Below, one piece after another: positions 1 to 9,992 of a stretch of 52,849 nt of DNA; positions within the stretch are counted from its first letter, which is position 1; each line of letters opens with the position of its first letter. The position numbers and the translations under genes are program-made. The notes under the pieces are model-generated. The model was not told where the DNA came from and ran no database searches. It saw nothing but the letters and a program-made list of their open reading frames with translations. The DNA is from Hondaea fermentalgiana (lineage: Eukaryota; Sar; Bigyra; Thraustochytrida; Thraustochytriidae). The DNA lies in assembly GCA_014084085.1 (NCBI GenBank), contig NPFB01000073.1:1214-54062 (forward strand), in the 5' to 3' direction.

Positions 1-36
1 GTAACCTTATCGTTCATGACGCACCAAGTAAGATGA

Positions 37-174
37 CAAAGTAAGCAAGGGTGGGAGACGTGCGTGAAAAGAGCGCTTTTTCTCTCCCACGGGCATTGAA
101 ACCTAAATTTGAGCCGTTTCTAGCGATAAAGACACCGGCTTTCGAATCTTGACTTGACTTCCAGCTGTGTAAAA
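37..174. repeat. Dispersed direct repeat, copy 1
   Basis: This segment is closely similar to 761-906 in the same orientation, about 724 bp away. The best block is a shared stretch from 'attgaaacctaaatttg' through 'gccgtttctagcgataaaga'. The two copies differ by scattered substitutions and an insertion of about 12 bp in copy 2. No terminal inverted repeats or coding capacity were seen. It could be a local duplication or a fragment of a dispersed element. Confidence 0.8.
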
Positions 175-760
175 GCGGGAGGGACAATAGTTTACCCACA
201 GGAGAGCGCGAGAGAGCGAGAGATTATTATGCTGTCCTGTCGCAGTGCTATCGTTAGATCTAATGTCACGCAAAGTCACCACGAGGACCACCCACCAACC
301 CACCCACCCTTCTCTGCCTTTTCGACTCTTGGTGAACCAACCACTCGCTGGGATCCTAAAGCTTCCTTCAACTTTGCTCACGCTTCTTGATCGAAGAAGA
401 AGGTTTGTTTTGGTTCATGAAAAAGACGTGATCAGATAGCAACGCCACAGAAGTGGCGAAGTCAACTTGGCACCCACGGGAAGTCCACTGTAGATTTGCT
501 GTGCAAACAATCATCCAATCTCAGCAGCCACGGGTTCGTGCGACATTGAGGTAAGTCTAACATCGCTTAGAGCACAAACTAGCACGGTCAAAAATTTGTG
601 AACACCAAGCTCTTCGCCACATCCTCGAGACGACATGTAAGGGGGAAAGAAACATCGTTTTCCACCACCAGACAAATTCGTCTCAGCAGAACCGAAACTC
701 CCAGACATTCCTAGCGTACTTGAGATACTAGCAATCCATTTGACTCTACTTACTCCAATA

Positions 761-906
761 CAAAGCAAGCAAGGGTGGGAGATGTGCGTATATACTTTAG
801 TCTGAAAAGAACACTCTTTCTCTCCCATTGAAACCTAAATTTGAGCCGTTTCTAGCGATAAAGATACTGGCTTTCGACTCTTGCCTCGACTTTCAGCTGT
901 GTAAAA
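761..906. repeat. Dispersed direct repeat, copy 2
   Basis: This is the second copy of the repeat at 37-174. It carries an extra segment with 'atatactttagtc' near its left end. It lies about 260 bp downstream of the stop codon of the leftward GT49-Stealth gene. Confidence 0.8.
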
Positions 907-1170
907 CTGAATGTGACGCTTTGCCAGACTAGTAGAAGATCTCCGCGTCAGACACAGAATCGATGCGACCTGCAATTTGCTCCAATGTCAACTCTCGCAC
1001 ACGTTCACTCAGCACACTATACAAATTTTTTAGGTCTTGGTGTGACTAGTAAGGGCTGAACGTAGAGTCAAAGCGTGCACAGCAGGCAACGAGGTATAAT
1101 ATATGCACATACGTCACAATGAGGGGCTTAAACACTGCCACGCCCGCAGAGAAACGCTATTTCTCATTCA

Positions 1171-4095
1171 TTACCTTTCGAATGGAGAAGGCGTGGGGAA
1201 GAGTGTGTTCAGCACGCGAAAGAGCTCATCCTCGAGGTCTTGCGAAGGCTCAGTGACAAGGTCGTTGATACAGATCCATAGAGGCTGGCGCTTTTGAATG
1301 CGTGTCAACGCAGCGTCCAACGCATTATCCTCGGCCGAAAAGTCGTTGAGCCGAATATAGACCGAACTGCCTTTTTGTGCTCGTGTGGCATAAGCATGAG
1401 CATAGAAATTAGCATATACAAACGGCACCCAAAGAGAAAAAGGCGTTCTCCATCGTTCGCGTGCTGTTCGGTCGAATTCAGCTTGCATGAGGGTCTCGAC
1501 CTCCCTGACGACGTTCTTGACAAAGAAAAAGCCTTGGTGGCCCACCGTGAACATGTGTTCCCAGCGTAGCGCTAGATCGCGGTGCATCATCTTGCCAACG
1601 TTTGCAATCTTTTGCTGCCAGGGATCCCGCCCCACACGCGGAGCGCGTTCGACGCCAAAATCTACCCTTGGCACCGGTTCGTCTGAAGGCCAAAGATCTT
1701 CGAATGAGAGCGAACGCCCGAGCAGAAAATCGTCGTTAAGGTACATGTAGCACGCAGCAAGACCTGGGATGCGATGAAGTTGCGACTCGATAGCACACGA
1801 ATTAAAGGTGGGCAAGGCATCGGCGGCAAGTGGATGACCGGGTGCAGCTCCATCATGTTGCGCAAATAGCGTCTCATGTGAGATAAAGTGAATGTTTGTG
1901 TCATCAGCAGCAGCAGCCTCGAGGTTCATCCAAGCTGGCCTTTGTTTGCCTGCAACGACAATATAGATGCGGCGAACCCAGGGCGCGTGCGCGCGAATGC
2001 TACGAAGAGAAAAAAGTAGTGTGCTCGCGCGTCCATAGTCTCGAAAGCGGTGCGCGAGGTCTTTCACCGAGACACTTCGCCCTTCACCCACATCCATTGA
2101 GCCTTGAAACGCTTCTTGAGGAATGACCTGGAGACGCGCTGCCACATGATCTGGATCGGAGCCATTCACCCACGTATAGACCACGTCAACCACAGGATTC
2201 CCAAGGTCATCACGGCACGAAACGCCGTCTGGAAGTTGTCGCTTTCGAACTTTGGAGTCAAGACCATCCAAAAAGACTTTCCAATACAGGTCCCCATGCG
2301 ATGCTGACTTTGGCACTTTGGTCGTAGGGCCGCGCGAACGACGTGAAGAACTGTCGTCATCCTTTGAGCCAACGCGGAGCTGGGCATGAGGTGAATCAAG
2401 CTTGCTCGGAGGTGGCTGCTGCGGTGTCAAGACTTCCTGAGCGTTGGGCCGTTCGACTGAGCTCGGACCTGCTGCGCGCGTCTTTGATTGACAAACACGG
2501 TGACATCCTACCCCGCGACGATCGCAGCGAGCCCAGTCTTCTTCGTGGCAATCGAGATTCGCTTCCCGTGCAATCCGATCTCGAAACGCATGCCAAACAG
2601 CTTTGTTGTCTTGTAGGGTCCGAGAGCTGGTCGTCCAGCTTGCATCGTCATGTGGCAAGTCAAGCACAAAGGTGCGACCCATTACAGCGTATGTGAAACC
2701 TCGGGCAAAGAGCTCAAAATGGTGCGCCTGCTTATTGAAGCCTCGTCCCTTGAACTCTTGCGGAAACTTTGGCCAGTCTGTCGTGGACGGATTTGTTAGC
2801 CGGATAAAGTACGGCTCAAACATGACCTCGTAAGCAAGCTTGTACGCATCGCGTCGCAATAGCCACTCGGCATGATTGAATGGACCGCTATATGACCGGT
2901 GCCCGGGGTGCATCGGACGAACGGCACCAGCATTGACCATGGCTCGCAACTCTGTATAGTCACGCGGAAGATGACGAGACGTGAGCGCTCCTGCACTTGC
3001 CTTTACAGCCAACTCAAAGGCAGCGACACACAAAACCGTTGATTCAGTTGCGACTGCTTCTCGTGCGTCTGGGCCGTACAGCGTTTCCAGGCCGCGCTTG
3101 ACATCTTGGCTCACCTCGATCGCCTGGCTTCCGGTTCGAGCATCGACATCGACTACGAAACTGAAATCTGTGCCAACGGTCCCTTTCACTTGAAGTGCAG
3201 CCACACCGTCTTGGGCTAGATTGCGCATGACATTGATTGGATACGGATCGGCCGAGGCGAGGACCAGATGAAGACTTAGAAAACGCTCAGCGAGGCGATT
3301 GCGCTGCGTCGAGCGCATGCGTTCGTACCAAATGGCGACTGCATCCATGTCCTGTTGCGAGCAGACTTGTACAGCTGCAGAAATGGGGCCTTGCCAGGCT
3401 TCGAGCATGTTTTCAAGTCTTGCAAGTCGATTCACCCCAAGTTGCGTCACTACGCTTATGGACCATGGAGCCGTATTGCGTCGATGAGAGTCTACATCAG
3501 AGGCCGTTTTCCAATGCATGGCGGCGCCATGAAAACTAGTGTCGCCAGGTACAAACCATTGCCCAGAGCCAGACAGGTCAGCATCACATGCAGACTCCAT
3601 GTCCTCGCTTGATGTCGGCGCATGGTGCTTGTCATATTCTTGCTCAATTTCTTTTGCAACGCTTGCGTGAGAAGCATCCTTTGGCTTGTCATCTGCAGGT
3701 TTCGATCTATGAGAGTTTGACTGATGATGAGGGAAAATGATGGCATTGTTCCACTCCTCGTCTTTTTGGGTGCTCACTGTGGCGACAGGTCTTTGACGCT
3801 CTTCCAGGTTGAGCGAGCATACCTGGCGTGCTGCTGTAGGCGTCACGTCGACGCCGTAGTACAGCGTGAGCCCGGCCGCGAGCGAGAAGACGACCCAGAA
3901 GACAACATGTTCTCCGCACGACTGCCGTCGCGGCATGTCGCCCAAGTTCTGCCTCAACTCGCGCCGTCTCGGCCTCGGGTGAGTCTTTGCAGCGCTGTCG
4001 CCGCCGCCGGCAAGCGCGGTGGCACCAGCGCCGTTGTCCATCTTGGCCGCCTCGCCGCCTCGCCACCTTGCCTCGCGGCCTGCGTCTTCGCGCAT
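1171..4095 (-). CDS. GT49 (LARGE/B4GAT1-like) glycosyltransferase fused to Stealth sugar-phosphate transferase
   Basis: A 974-residue protein is predicted from the ATG at 4095. The open frame runs upstream to 4458, but that part reads like 5' UTR; an ATG at 4041 is the alternative start. One hydrophobic segment at about residues 63-82 after a basic N-terminus gives type II Golgi topology. Residues ~211-520 match GT49 enzymes: FVVDVDA supplies the DxD metal site (D316, D318), followed by an AFEL strand, the LPRDYTELR..VRPMHPG block, and GRGFNKQAHHFEL with a following F.VLDLPH. After a Ser/Pro-rich linker, residues ~637-973 carry all the Stealth landmarks: CR1 DVVYTWVNGSDP, CR2 with FSLRSIRAHAPWVRRIYIV and YLNDDFLLG, a CR3-like block, and a CR4 ending FPTPSPFE. 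Stealth proteins (GNPTAB, bacterial capsule enzymes) transfer sugar-1-phosphate, and GT49 enzymes add sugars to matriglycan or its primer. Both assignments are strong; the acceptor is unknown. Confidence 0.9.
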   Translation of the reverse strand: MREDAGREARWRGGEAAKMDNGAGATALAGGGDSAAKTHPRPRRRELRQNLGDMPRRQSCGEHVVFWVVFSLAAGLTLYYGVDVTPTAARQVCSLNLEERQRPVATVSTQKDEEWNNAIIFPHHQSNSHRSKPADDKPKDASHASVAKEIEQEYDKHHAPTSSEDMESACDADLSGSGQWFVPGDTSFHGAAMHWKTASDVDSHRRNTAPWSISVVTQLGVNRLARLENMLEAWQGPISAAVQVCSQQDMDAVAIWYERMRSTQRNRLAERFLSLHLVLASADPYPINVMRNLAQDGVAALQVKGTVGTDFSFVVDVDARTGSQAIEVSQDVKRGLETLYGPDAREAVATESTVLCVAAFELAVKASAGALTSRHLPRDYTELRAMVNAGAVRPMHPGHRSYSGPFNHAEWLLRRDAYKLAYEVMFEPYFIRLTNPSTTDWPKFPQEFKGRGFNKQAHHFELFARGFTYAVMGRTFVLDLPHDDASWTTSSRTLQDNKAVWHAFRDRIAREANLDCHEEDWARCDRRGVGCHRVCQSKTRAAGPSSVERPNAQEVLTPQQPPPSKLDSPHAQLRVGSKDDDSSSRRSRGPTTKVPKSASHGDLYWKVFLDGLDSKVRKRQLPDGVSCRDDLGNPVVDVVYTWVNGSDPDHVAARLQVIPQEAFQGSMDVGEGRSVSVKDLAHRFRDYGRASTLLFSLRSIRAHAPWVRRIYIVVAGKQRPAWMNLEAAAADDTNIHFISHETLFAQHDGAAPGHPLAADALPTFNSCAIESQLHRIPGLAACYMYLNDDFLLGRSLSFEDLWPSDEPVPRVDFGVERAPRVGRDPWQQKIANVGKMMHRDLALRWEHMFTVGHQGFFFVKNVVREVETLMQAEFDRTARERWRTPFSLWVPFVYANFYAHAYATRAQKGSSVYIRLNDFSAEDNALDAALTRIQKRQPLWICINDLVTEPSQDLEDELFRVLNTLFPTPSPFER

Positions 4096-6714
4096 CGGCC
4101 ACGATTGTCTTTGCGAGTTTGGATCTCGATGCGGAAAAAGCAAGCTTGATTCGGCCGACGAGGAAAGAAAAGAATCGTCAAGCTTGATCCAGCCGATGAA
4201 GAGTAAGGTGAGAGGCTTCGAGCATGAAAAGAGCTCTCCTTCTTTGTGTAGTATACGGAATGGGGACTGCGACTGGTGATGGACCGGACAGCAACCGCTT
4301 ATCATACGACTCGACATTGACAAACTGAAAGCGAAGAATCGTCGCGACAATTCCCTTTTGTCGTGCCAAATACTCATCCTGTCTACATCGTTGTGTATTC
4401 GCAGTTCGTTTACGACTCGCGCGCCGTCATGGAAGTCAGGCAGCTTACAATGAAACAAACCATCGGAAAAAAGGAAAAAGAATGAGTGCCAGGCCTTGAA
4501 GTAAACACCGCAAGCTCATCTTTTGCGTTGCGCCCAAGAGTCGACGGAGAACCTTCTGAATGCATACTTTAAAGTATACACCCAAGTGCACTTGCTTTCA
4601 AGTCTCACAAACATTTGATTTGCGAGGAGTAGGATTTTGCTTTTAGACCGTACCACATCTCCATGGTGCTGACATGTAAGGCTCGCTTCTACGCAGATTC
4701 GACCAAGACAAGGTGCTCGACGTAATCAGCAAAACGTCCATGGTTCAGCTCAACGCTACCCTGGGCAGGGCTTGGCGCGCGTCTCTCTTGTGGGTCCGTG
4801 CTTGACTGTCAGTCGCTTGAGGAAAAGAAGTTGGCGGGGCGGACACGGTTATTTTTATTGAGGGGACGGGGCGCACCACAGGACTGCCACGTACTGAGCG
4901 ATCCCGTGATTCTGGCGAGCTGAATGCGAAAGAAAAGGGTCTTTTCACGTGGCAGATGAACCTCGACAAAACGCGCGTCCGAGCGGAGTACGCATCTCTT
5001 CCTGGACAGAGGTCCGAGAATAGTCCTCTCGTTGGCGAGATTAGCCTCTTCGTGAGCATCTCTGTCAATGCAGCTGCAGTCGACCTCTTCGCAGCACGCG
5101 CAATCTAGGCCGTGTCAGAAACACTGGACACGAGGCAACCAAATCGCCTGGTATTCACAAGAGCAGGCGGGTCCCGATCCTGCAGCTACAAGGCTGATAC
5201 GATCGGCTGCGGCTGAGACTCACGGACACGGCATCTCTGCCTTGCTGGCATGCCATGGTGGGTGTAAGCGGTGGGCGCCATTGCTTGGTTTCCATCATAT
5301 ATCATACCTTGGCTCAACATGGACAAGACGCGTTCTAGCTCGAGACTGGCTGTCAAGTAACCCGCACGTAATATTGCACAGTTTAAACTTCGTGCGTCGA
5401 GAAGGCCGACTCTTGGTCCCCGTGCTCGGGACACCGCTCGCGGACGTCCCCGCCTCCGAACTTTTTTTCCCCAATCGCGCTTCTTCTTTCATACAGGGCC
5501 GTTGCTGCACGCGCGACGCGGCGCCATCGCGGCCACCATCACGAGCGGCGTCAATGCGGCTATCGCTCTCTTTCCTTGCCTTGCCTTGCATTGCCTTGCC
5601 TTTCGTCCGTCCGCACGCGCGCAAGACTGCCACAGTTCTGTGGGGTGCTGTTGTCCCGCCCCACACCCCACCCGCGCATCCTCGGTGCCAGCCTTGTATG
5701 TACAAGCCTACCCACAGCGAATCTCATTGAGCGGCAGGTGTGAAGCTAAAACGCAAAAGGGTCGCCGACGCCGGACTCGTTTGTGTCAAGACTTGCTCGC
5801 CGCGACTTCCCTAGCCAGAGCGAGACGAGCCCCTCAAGCCCAATCCTCTGCGTGCGTTTCTCGTCGCGTCTCCTCGCCCGCTTCTGCATTCGCTGCGACG
5901 CCATCGCTTGCGCCCGTCCGGCGACGCGTGGCGGCGGCCATTGCGGTCGGTCGGGCTGCCCATGTCCTGTGTCCTTTGCGCGTGGCGTTTCGGCCGTCGC
6001 CTCGTGCGCGGCGACATGCCTCTCCTACGTGCCGAAATCCCGACTTGACGGGCGCGCGCGCACGTGCTGAGGAAAGGAAAACGAGTCCTCGTCTCAAAGT
6101 CAGACGGCGCGTTGTTCTTGCCGCCGCACGTGAAAACCGTGTCTGGATCGAGCCTTGAACAGAAGATCGCTGGCGGGTCGCCAGAGCGTGGCGTCGAGCA
6201 GCGGAGCGGAGCAACCTGCGCAAAAAATGAGGTTGGCTTGACGACCTTTCCAGGCGTCCCTGTAGACTCATGCTGGGCCGCTGGACGATCTTTGCCAGCT
6301 CTGACGGAGGCCCGGCTGGTGGTTCTTGCGCTGAGGTGAACGAGTCGCGCCACTTTGCTCGATCGCGTCGCGTCGCGTCGCCCCCCGTGCTTTCTAATAG
6401 CATTCGTAAGGTGAATGGGTGGGCCGCGAGATGGGTACCCAGCCACCCCCTCAACTCTTGTCCGCGATGCGCACTCGTGAGTGATCTTGGCTTTCTCACG
6501 AGAGCCAGGCGAAGTTAAAAAGCGGGGAGAGTGCAAACAATAATGTAATCAGCCCAGGCGAAGTTAAAAAGCGGGGAGAGTGCAAAAAATAATGTAATCA
6601 GCACTCGACGCAAACTGCCAGATGTGCGACTCGGAGGGCAAAACGCTAACGCCAAACTCGCAATCGATCGCAAAGCAAACGAGAAGATCAAGGCCAGGAA
6701 AACTCGCTGCCACC
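4096..6714. other. Divergent intergenic region between GT49-Stealth and the vWFA gene
   Basis: This 2.6 kb region must hold the promoters of both divergent neighbours. Long open frames occur on both strands (for example 5068-5730 and 5811-6536), but they are Arg/Ser/Pro-rich, overlap each other and show no domain, so I read them as noncoding. A short direct repeat with a 38 bp period (4141-4164 and 4179-4202, core caagcttgat) lies just upstream of the GT49-Stealth ATG. A 49 bp tandem duplication lies near the vWFA gene. Confidence 0.55.
6505..6602. repeat. 49 bp tandem duplication upstream of the vWFA gene
   Basis: Two nearly identical 49 bp units lie head to tail: 'ccaggcgaagttaaaaagcg' begins each at 6505 and 6554, and each ends in 'taatgtaatcag'. 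The difference seen is aaacaataatg versus aaaaaataatg. The block ends about 110 bp before the vWFA start codon, so it sits in the core promoter or 5' UTR and could duplicate a regulatory site. Confidence 0.85.
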
Positions 6715-9714
6715 ATGTCTGCAAAGGCGTGGCTCGTCTTGGTGACGGTACTCGTCGCCATCCTCAGTGTCACTGTCAGCGGCACCTCCGAGGCCTATGG
6801 CGCCGGAGCTCCCGAAAAATGCGCCCCCTATGATGTTGTCCTCATGCTCGATGCTTCGGCATCCATCGAGAACTTTAACAAGATCAAACGTTATGCCAAG
6901 GCAATCGGTGGCCAGTTTAACATTGGCACAGCCGCCGACGAGGACCGCGTCACTGCCTTTAGCTTTGGGTCCAGCATCTTTAAAAAGAAGCGTCTAATTC
7001 AGGTCAAGACTTCCACCCAGCTCGAAAAACTCATCGATTCCATGTCCGTCGAAGAGAGCGAAACCAACATCCCGTACGCTCTCAACTATGCTACGGAAAG
7101 CACCCTCACCAAGGACGACAGAGGGGTCACGGAAATCATTGTCCTCCTCTCGGACGGTATGGCTGATGTGACCACCTTCAACGGTGCTCGTGTCAAGAAA
7201 ATCTGCTCAAATATTCCCACCAAGAAAGACCTGTCGGATACCGCCATCCAAGAGTGCTTTCTCGAACAAGCGATCAATGCAGTTGACAACGATGGCATCC
7301 TCATCGTCTACATTCCTATTGGCGATGATCTCTATATCCCAGAGGCTGGAACCAACCCTCTCGCTGACTATCTTAATATTCCCGCCGATGTGTCGAGCCC
7401 AAGCGCCGCTGCTGAAGCCGTCGCAGATCTCGTCTGCAGCACGTCCACCTCTGAAGGATGCTCCGAAGGTGTTGACATCATCTTTGTTGTCGACGCGTCG
7501 TACACCATCAGCAACATTGAACTAGAGCAAGCACACGCATTCGTGCTGGCTTTCTCCTCTCAATTCACCATCGACGCTGAGGACGGCGCGCGTTTTGGGC
7601 TCATCGAGTATTCCACGGGCATCACCGACGAGTTCAGCATTCTTCTAAACAACGGCAACCTACGTTTCCCGACGCAGGCAGACTTTGAGAGCGCTGTGAC
7701 CAGCATGACGCGCCCCAACGAGGACAAGGAAAACACCAACACGCCGCTCGCGCTCAAGACTGCGCTCGCCATGATTGAAGACACCAAGATTGCTGATGCC
7801 AACGCTGGACGCGAGGATCGCGCCACCTTTGTTGTCCACGTCGGCGACGATGTTCCGTATCTCGAGTGGAAAATTGCCAAATTGCCCGAAGACTGCAAAT
7901 GGTACAACAAGAAGAACAAGTATCCCGAAAAGGCTGCCAAAGAGTGCACTCAAATGTTTGTACAAACAATCCAGGACACCTCGGCAACGTACGTGGCGGT
8001 TCGTGTTGGCGACAAGCAAGGAAGCGCAAACCTGTACAACGGAATAGAGCCCGAGGTCACAATCTATCAAGTGGACGAGTATGCTAGCCTTGTAGACATC
8101 GTGAGCGAAATCGTCGAGGACCAGTGCCCGACTAATCCAGAAGAGGTGACGCCTTCGCCGACACTCGATGGAAGCTGCTACGAACCTGGCATCCAGTTCC
8201 GCAGCAAGAACAAGGACATCATAGAGAACTTCAAAGACGATTCGTCCATCAATTCTCCGGAGGACTGCCACGCAAAATGCCTCACGTACGGAAATTGCAA
8301 CTATTGGACCTACCGTGAAATATACGAGGGATCATCTGAGGCGTGGGCCGTCAATATCTGTACTTTGATGAAAGCACTCAAAGAGCGAGACGATGACGAA
8401 GGCGATCGATGGACTTCGGGCCCACGCATTTGCACGGGTGCACCCACTCCATCACCTGCAACGCAGGAGGAGATTACGCCCTCACCGACATCAGATGCAC
8501 CCACACCTTTTCCCACACCCGCTCCCACACCGGCACCAACTCCTGCTCCCACGCCTGAGCCAACTCCTGCGCCTACGCCAGCGCCCACGCCAGCGCCAAC
8601 TCCTGCACCAACTCCAGTGCCAACTCCTGCACCAACTCCTGCTCCCACGCCTGCGCCTACTCCTGCGCCTACGCCAGCGCCAACTCCTGCTCCCACGCCT
8701 GCGCCAACTCCTGCGCCTACGCCAGCGCCCACGCCTGCTCCGACTCCTGCTCCCACGCCTGCTCCGACTCCAGCTCCCACGCCAGAACCAACTCCAGCTC
8801 CTACGCCAGCGCCAACTCCTGCGCCAACTCCTGCTCCCACGCCAGAACCAACTCCTGCGCCAACTCCTACACCTACGCTCGCACCCGTGGATGGCTGCCC
8901 GAACCGGGAGCTGGACATCATCTGGGTCGTGGATAACAGTGGTTCCATTACACAGAACGGGGCAAACGGTGTTAACGAGCTCAACACTTTGCTTCCTCGC
9001 ATGCTCGAGGCCTACACACTCGGCACCTCGGACACCATGTTTGCTGGTCTCCGGTTCAGCACCACCATCCTGGGTGTCCAGGGCACGATCTCGAGCGCAG
9101 CCCCCTTCGGAACGGGCTCGACGTCTTCGGCTGGAAGTCCATTCTTCTTCGATGATGACGCCGCGATCAACACCGGCAATGCATGGGAAGCCTTTGCTAC
9201 ATCCAATGTTGCCAACGGGTTCACGAATACACCGCAAGCTCTTCAGGGTGCGAATGAAATTCTCAGCCTCACGCCCAGCGAAGGTGGCCCGCGTGGCGAC
9301 GTCGCCAAGGTCGTTGTTCTCCTCACTGATGGAAACCCGAACCGCTACTTTGGCACGGCCTGCGACAACATCCCAGAGATTACGAACCCGGGATCCAATG
9401 AGAATGTCAGGGACGACAACGACGTTGCATGCACAGAGTTTCAGGCTGCTCAAATCATCAACGATCGCGAAGCATATCTCGTCGTGGTTCGCATCGGAAA
9501 CGACCTTGACGCAAACTTTATGCAGCACTGCCTCGAGTTGAACGAGCCCGAAGAGGGCCAGCCCCAGTCGATCCAGGAGATCTCTTCAACTTTTGAGGAT
9601 CTTCAGATCACCATCGACGCCATCATCGAAGCTACATGCATCGATCCGGCCTTTAAGACGCCAGTCAACGTCATCTATCCCTCGTCCGCCTCGACGTGTG
9701 CTGCAAGCCTTTAA
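6715..9714 (+). CDS. Secreted protein with three vWFA domains, a PAN/Apple-like domain and a Pro-Thr spacer
   Basis: A 999-residue protein starts at the ATG at 6715 (context gccaccATGt). The frame is open from 6622, but only this Met gives a signal peptide (residues ~1-28). vWFA-1 begins with [11 protein letters not shown] (D46), an intact MIDAS, and continues to a LLSDG strand. vWFA-2 begins [12 protein letters not shown] (D260) and carries Thr where the MIDAS normally has the second Ser. Residues ~488-575 form a Cys-rich PAN/Apple-like module. Then comes a spacer of about 30 PTPA units, and vWFA-3 with WVVDNSGSI (D740) and [10 protein letters not shown]. No membrane anchor is visible, so it is probably secreted or wall-bound. 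By analogy with other vWFA/PAN proteins it should be a metal-dependent adhesion or matrix protein; its ligand is unknown. It converges on the M8 gene at 9993. Confidence 0.85.
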   Translation: MSAKAWLVLVTVLVAILSVTVSGTSEAYGAGAPEKCAPYDVVLMLDASASIENFNKIKRYAKAIGGQFNIGTAADEDRVTAFSFGSSIFKKKRLIQVKTSTQLEKLIDSMSVEESETNIPYALNYATESTLTKDDRGVTEIIVLLSDGMADVTTFNGARVKKICSNIPTKKDLSDTAIQECFLEQAINAVDNDGILIVYIPIGDDLYIPEAGTNPLADYLNIPADVSSPSAAAEAVADLVCSTSTSEGCSEGVDIIFVVDASYTISNIELEQAHAFVLAFSSQFTIDAEDGARFGLIEYSTGITDEFSILLNNGNLRFPTQADFESAVTSMTRPNEDKENTNTPLALKTALAMIEDTKIADANAGREDRATFVVHVGDDVPYLEWKIAKLPEDCKWYNKKNKYPEKAAKECTQMFVQTIQDTSATYVAVRVGDKQGSANLYNGIEPEVTIYQVDEYASLVDIVSEIVEDQCPTNPEEVTPSPTLDGSCYEPGIQFRSKNKDIIENFKDDSSINSPEDCHAKCLTYGNCNYWTYREIYEGSSEAWAVNICTLMKALKERDDDEGDRWTSGPRICTGAPTPSPATQEEITPSPTSDAPTPFPTPAPTPAPTPAPTPEPTPAPTPAPTPAPTPAPTPVPTPAPTPAPTPAPTPAPTPAPTPAPTPAPTPAPTPAPTPAPTPAPTPAPTPAPTPEPTPAPTPAPTPAPTPAPTPEPTPAPTPTPTLAPVDGCPNRELDIIWVVDNSGSITQNGANGVNELNTLLPRMLEAYTLGTSDTMFAGLRFSTTILGVQGTISSAAPFGTGSTSSAGSPFFFDDDAAINTGNAWEAFATSNVANGFTNTPQALQGANEILSLTPSEGGPRGDVAKVVVLLTDGNPNRYFGTACDNIPEITNPGSNENVRDDNDVACTEFQAAQIINDREAYLVVVRIGNDLDANFMQHCLELNEPEEGQPQSIQEISSTFEDLQITIDAIIEATCIDPAFKTPVNVIYPSSASTCAASL
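8500..8887 (+). repeat. 12 bp coding minisatellite (Pro-Thr-Pro-Ala spacer)
   Basis: About 30 tandem 12 bp units encode PTPA, with occasional PTPE, PTPV, PTPF and PTPT variants. Synonymous third positions vary freely among units (ccg/cct/ccc, gcg/gct/gca). The protein repeat is therefore held while the DNA drifts, which argues for selection on a rigid, probably O-glycosylated stalk between the PAN and third vWFA domains. Confidence 0.95.
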
Positions 9715-9992
9715 CGATATCAACGCACACAACTGCATTCAATCTCATCGATTCTAACTCTAATCAACAAGAATTGTTCATTTTTACGCCAAATCGAGAG
9801 CGATCATGGCCTTTACTACATTTTTGCCTTGAAATCTAGTCAGAAACGGGCACTTCTAAGCATCGAGAAAGTAAGAGCCTTTCGCCCAAGATCAGCTCGC
9901 GCAATCCTCGTTGTGAGCTAGCGCATCATTCGCATCTTCGTCGTTTTGCTTTAAACTCTGAAATGGCTTTAAAGTTTATGATAAGGTTTCTC

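Larger units (their letters stand above)
1..1170. other. Gene-free left edge with a diverged direct repeat
   Basis: No open frame here has protein-like composition or a recognisable motif. The only clear structure is a pair of roughly 140 bp direct repeats, listed separately. A CCACC-rich run lies near 290-310. The right end is the 3' flank of the leftward GT49-Stealth gene. Confidence 0.6.

Noticed and set aside
5811..6536. Two overlapping - strand frames of about 220-240 codons
   Set aside because: Arg/Ser/Ala-rich composition, mutual overlap in different frames and no recognisable motif; treated as promoter sequence.
8310..9528. GVGA-repeat and Arg/Ser-rich - strand frames opposite the vWFA gene
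   Set aside because: They are reverse-complement readings of the PTPA minisatellite.
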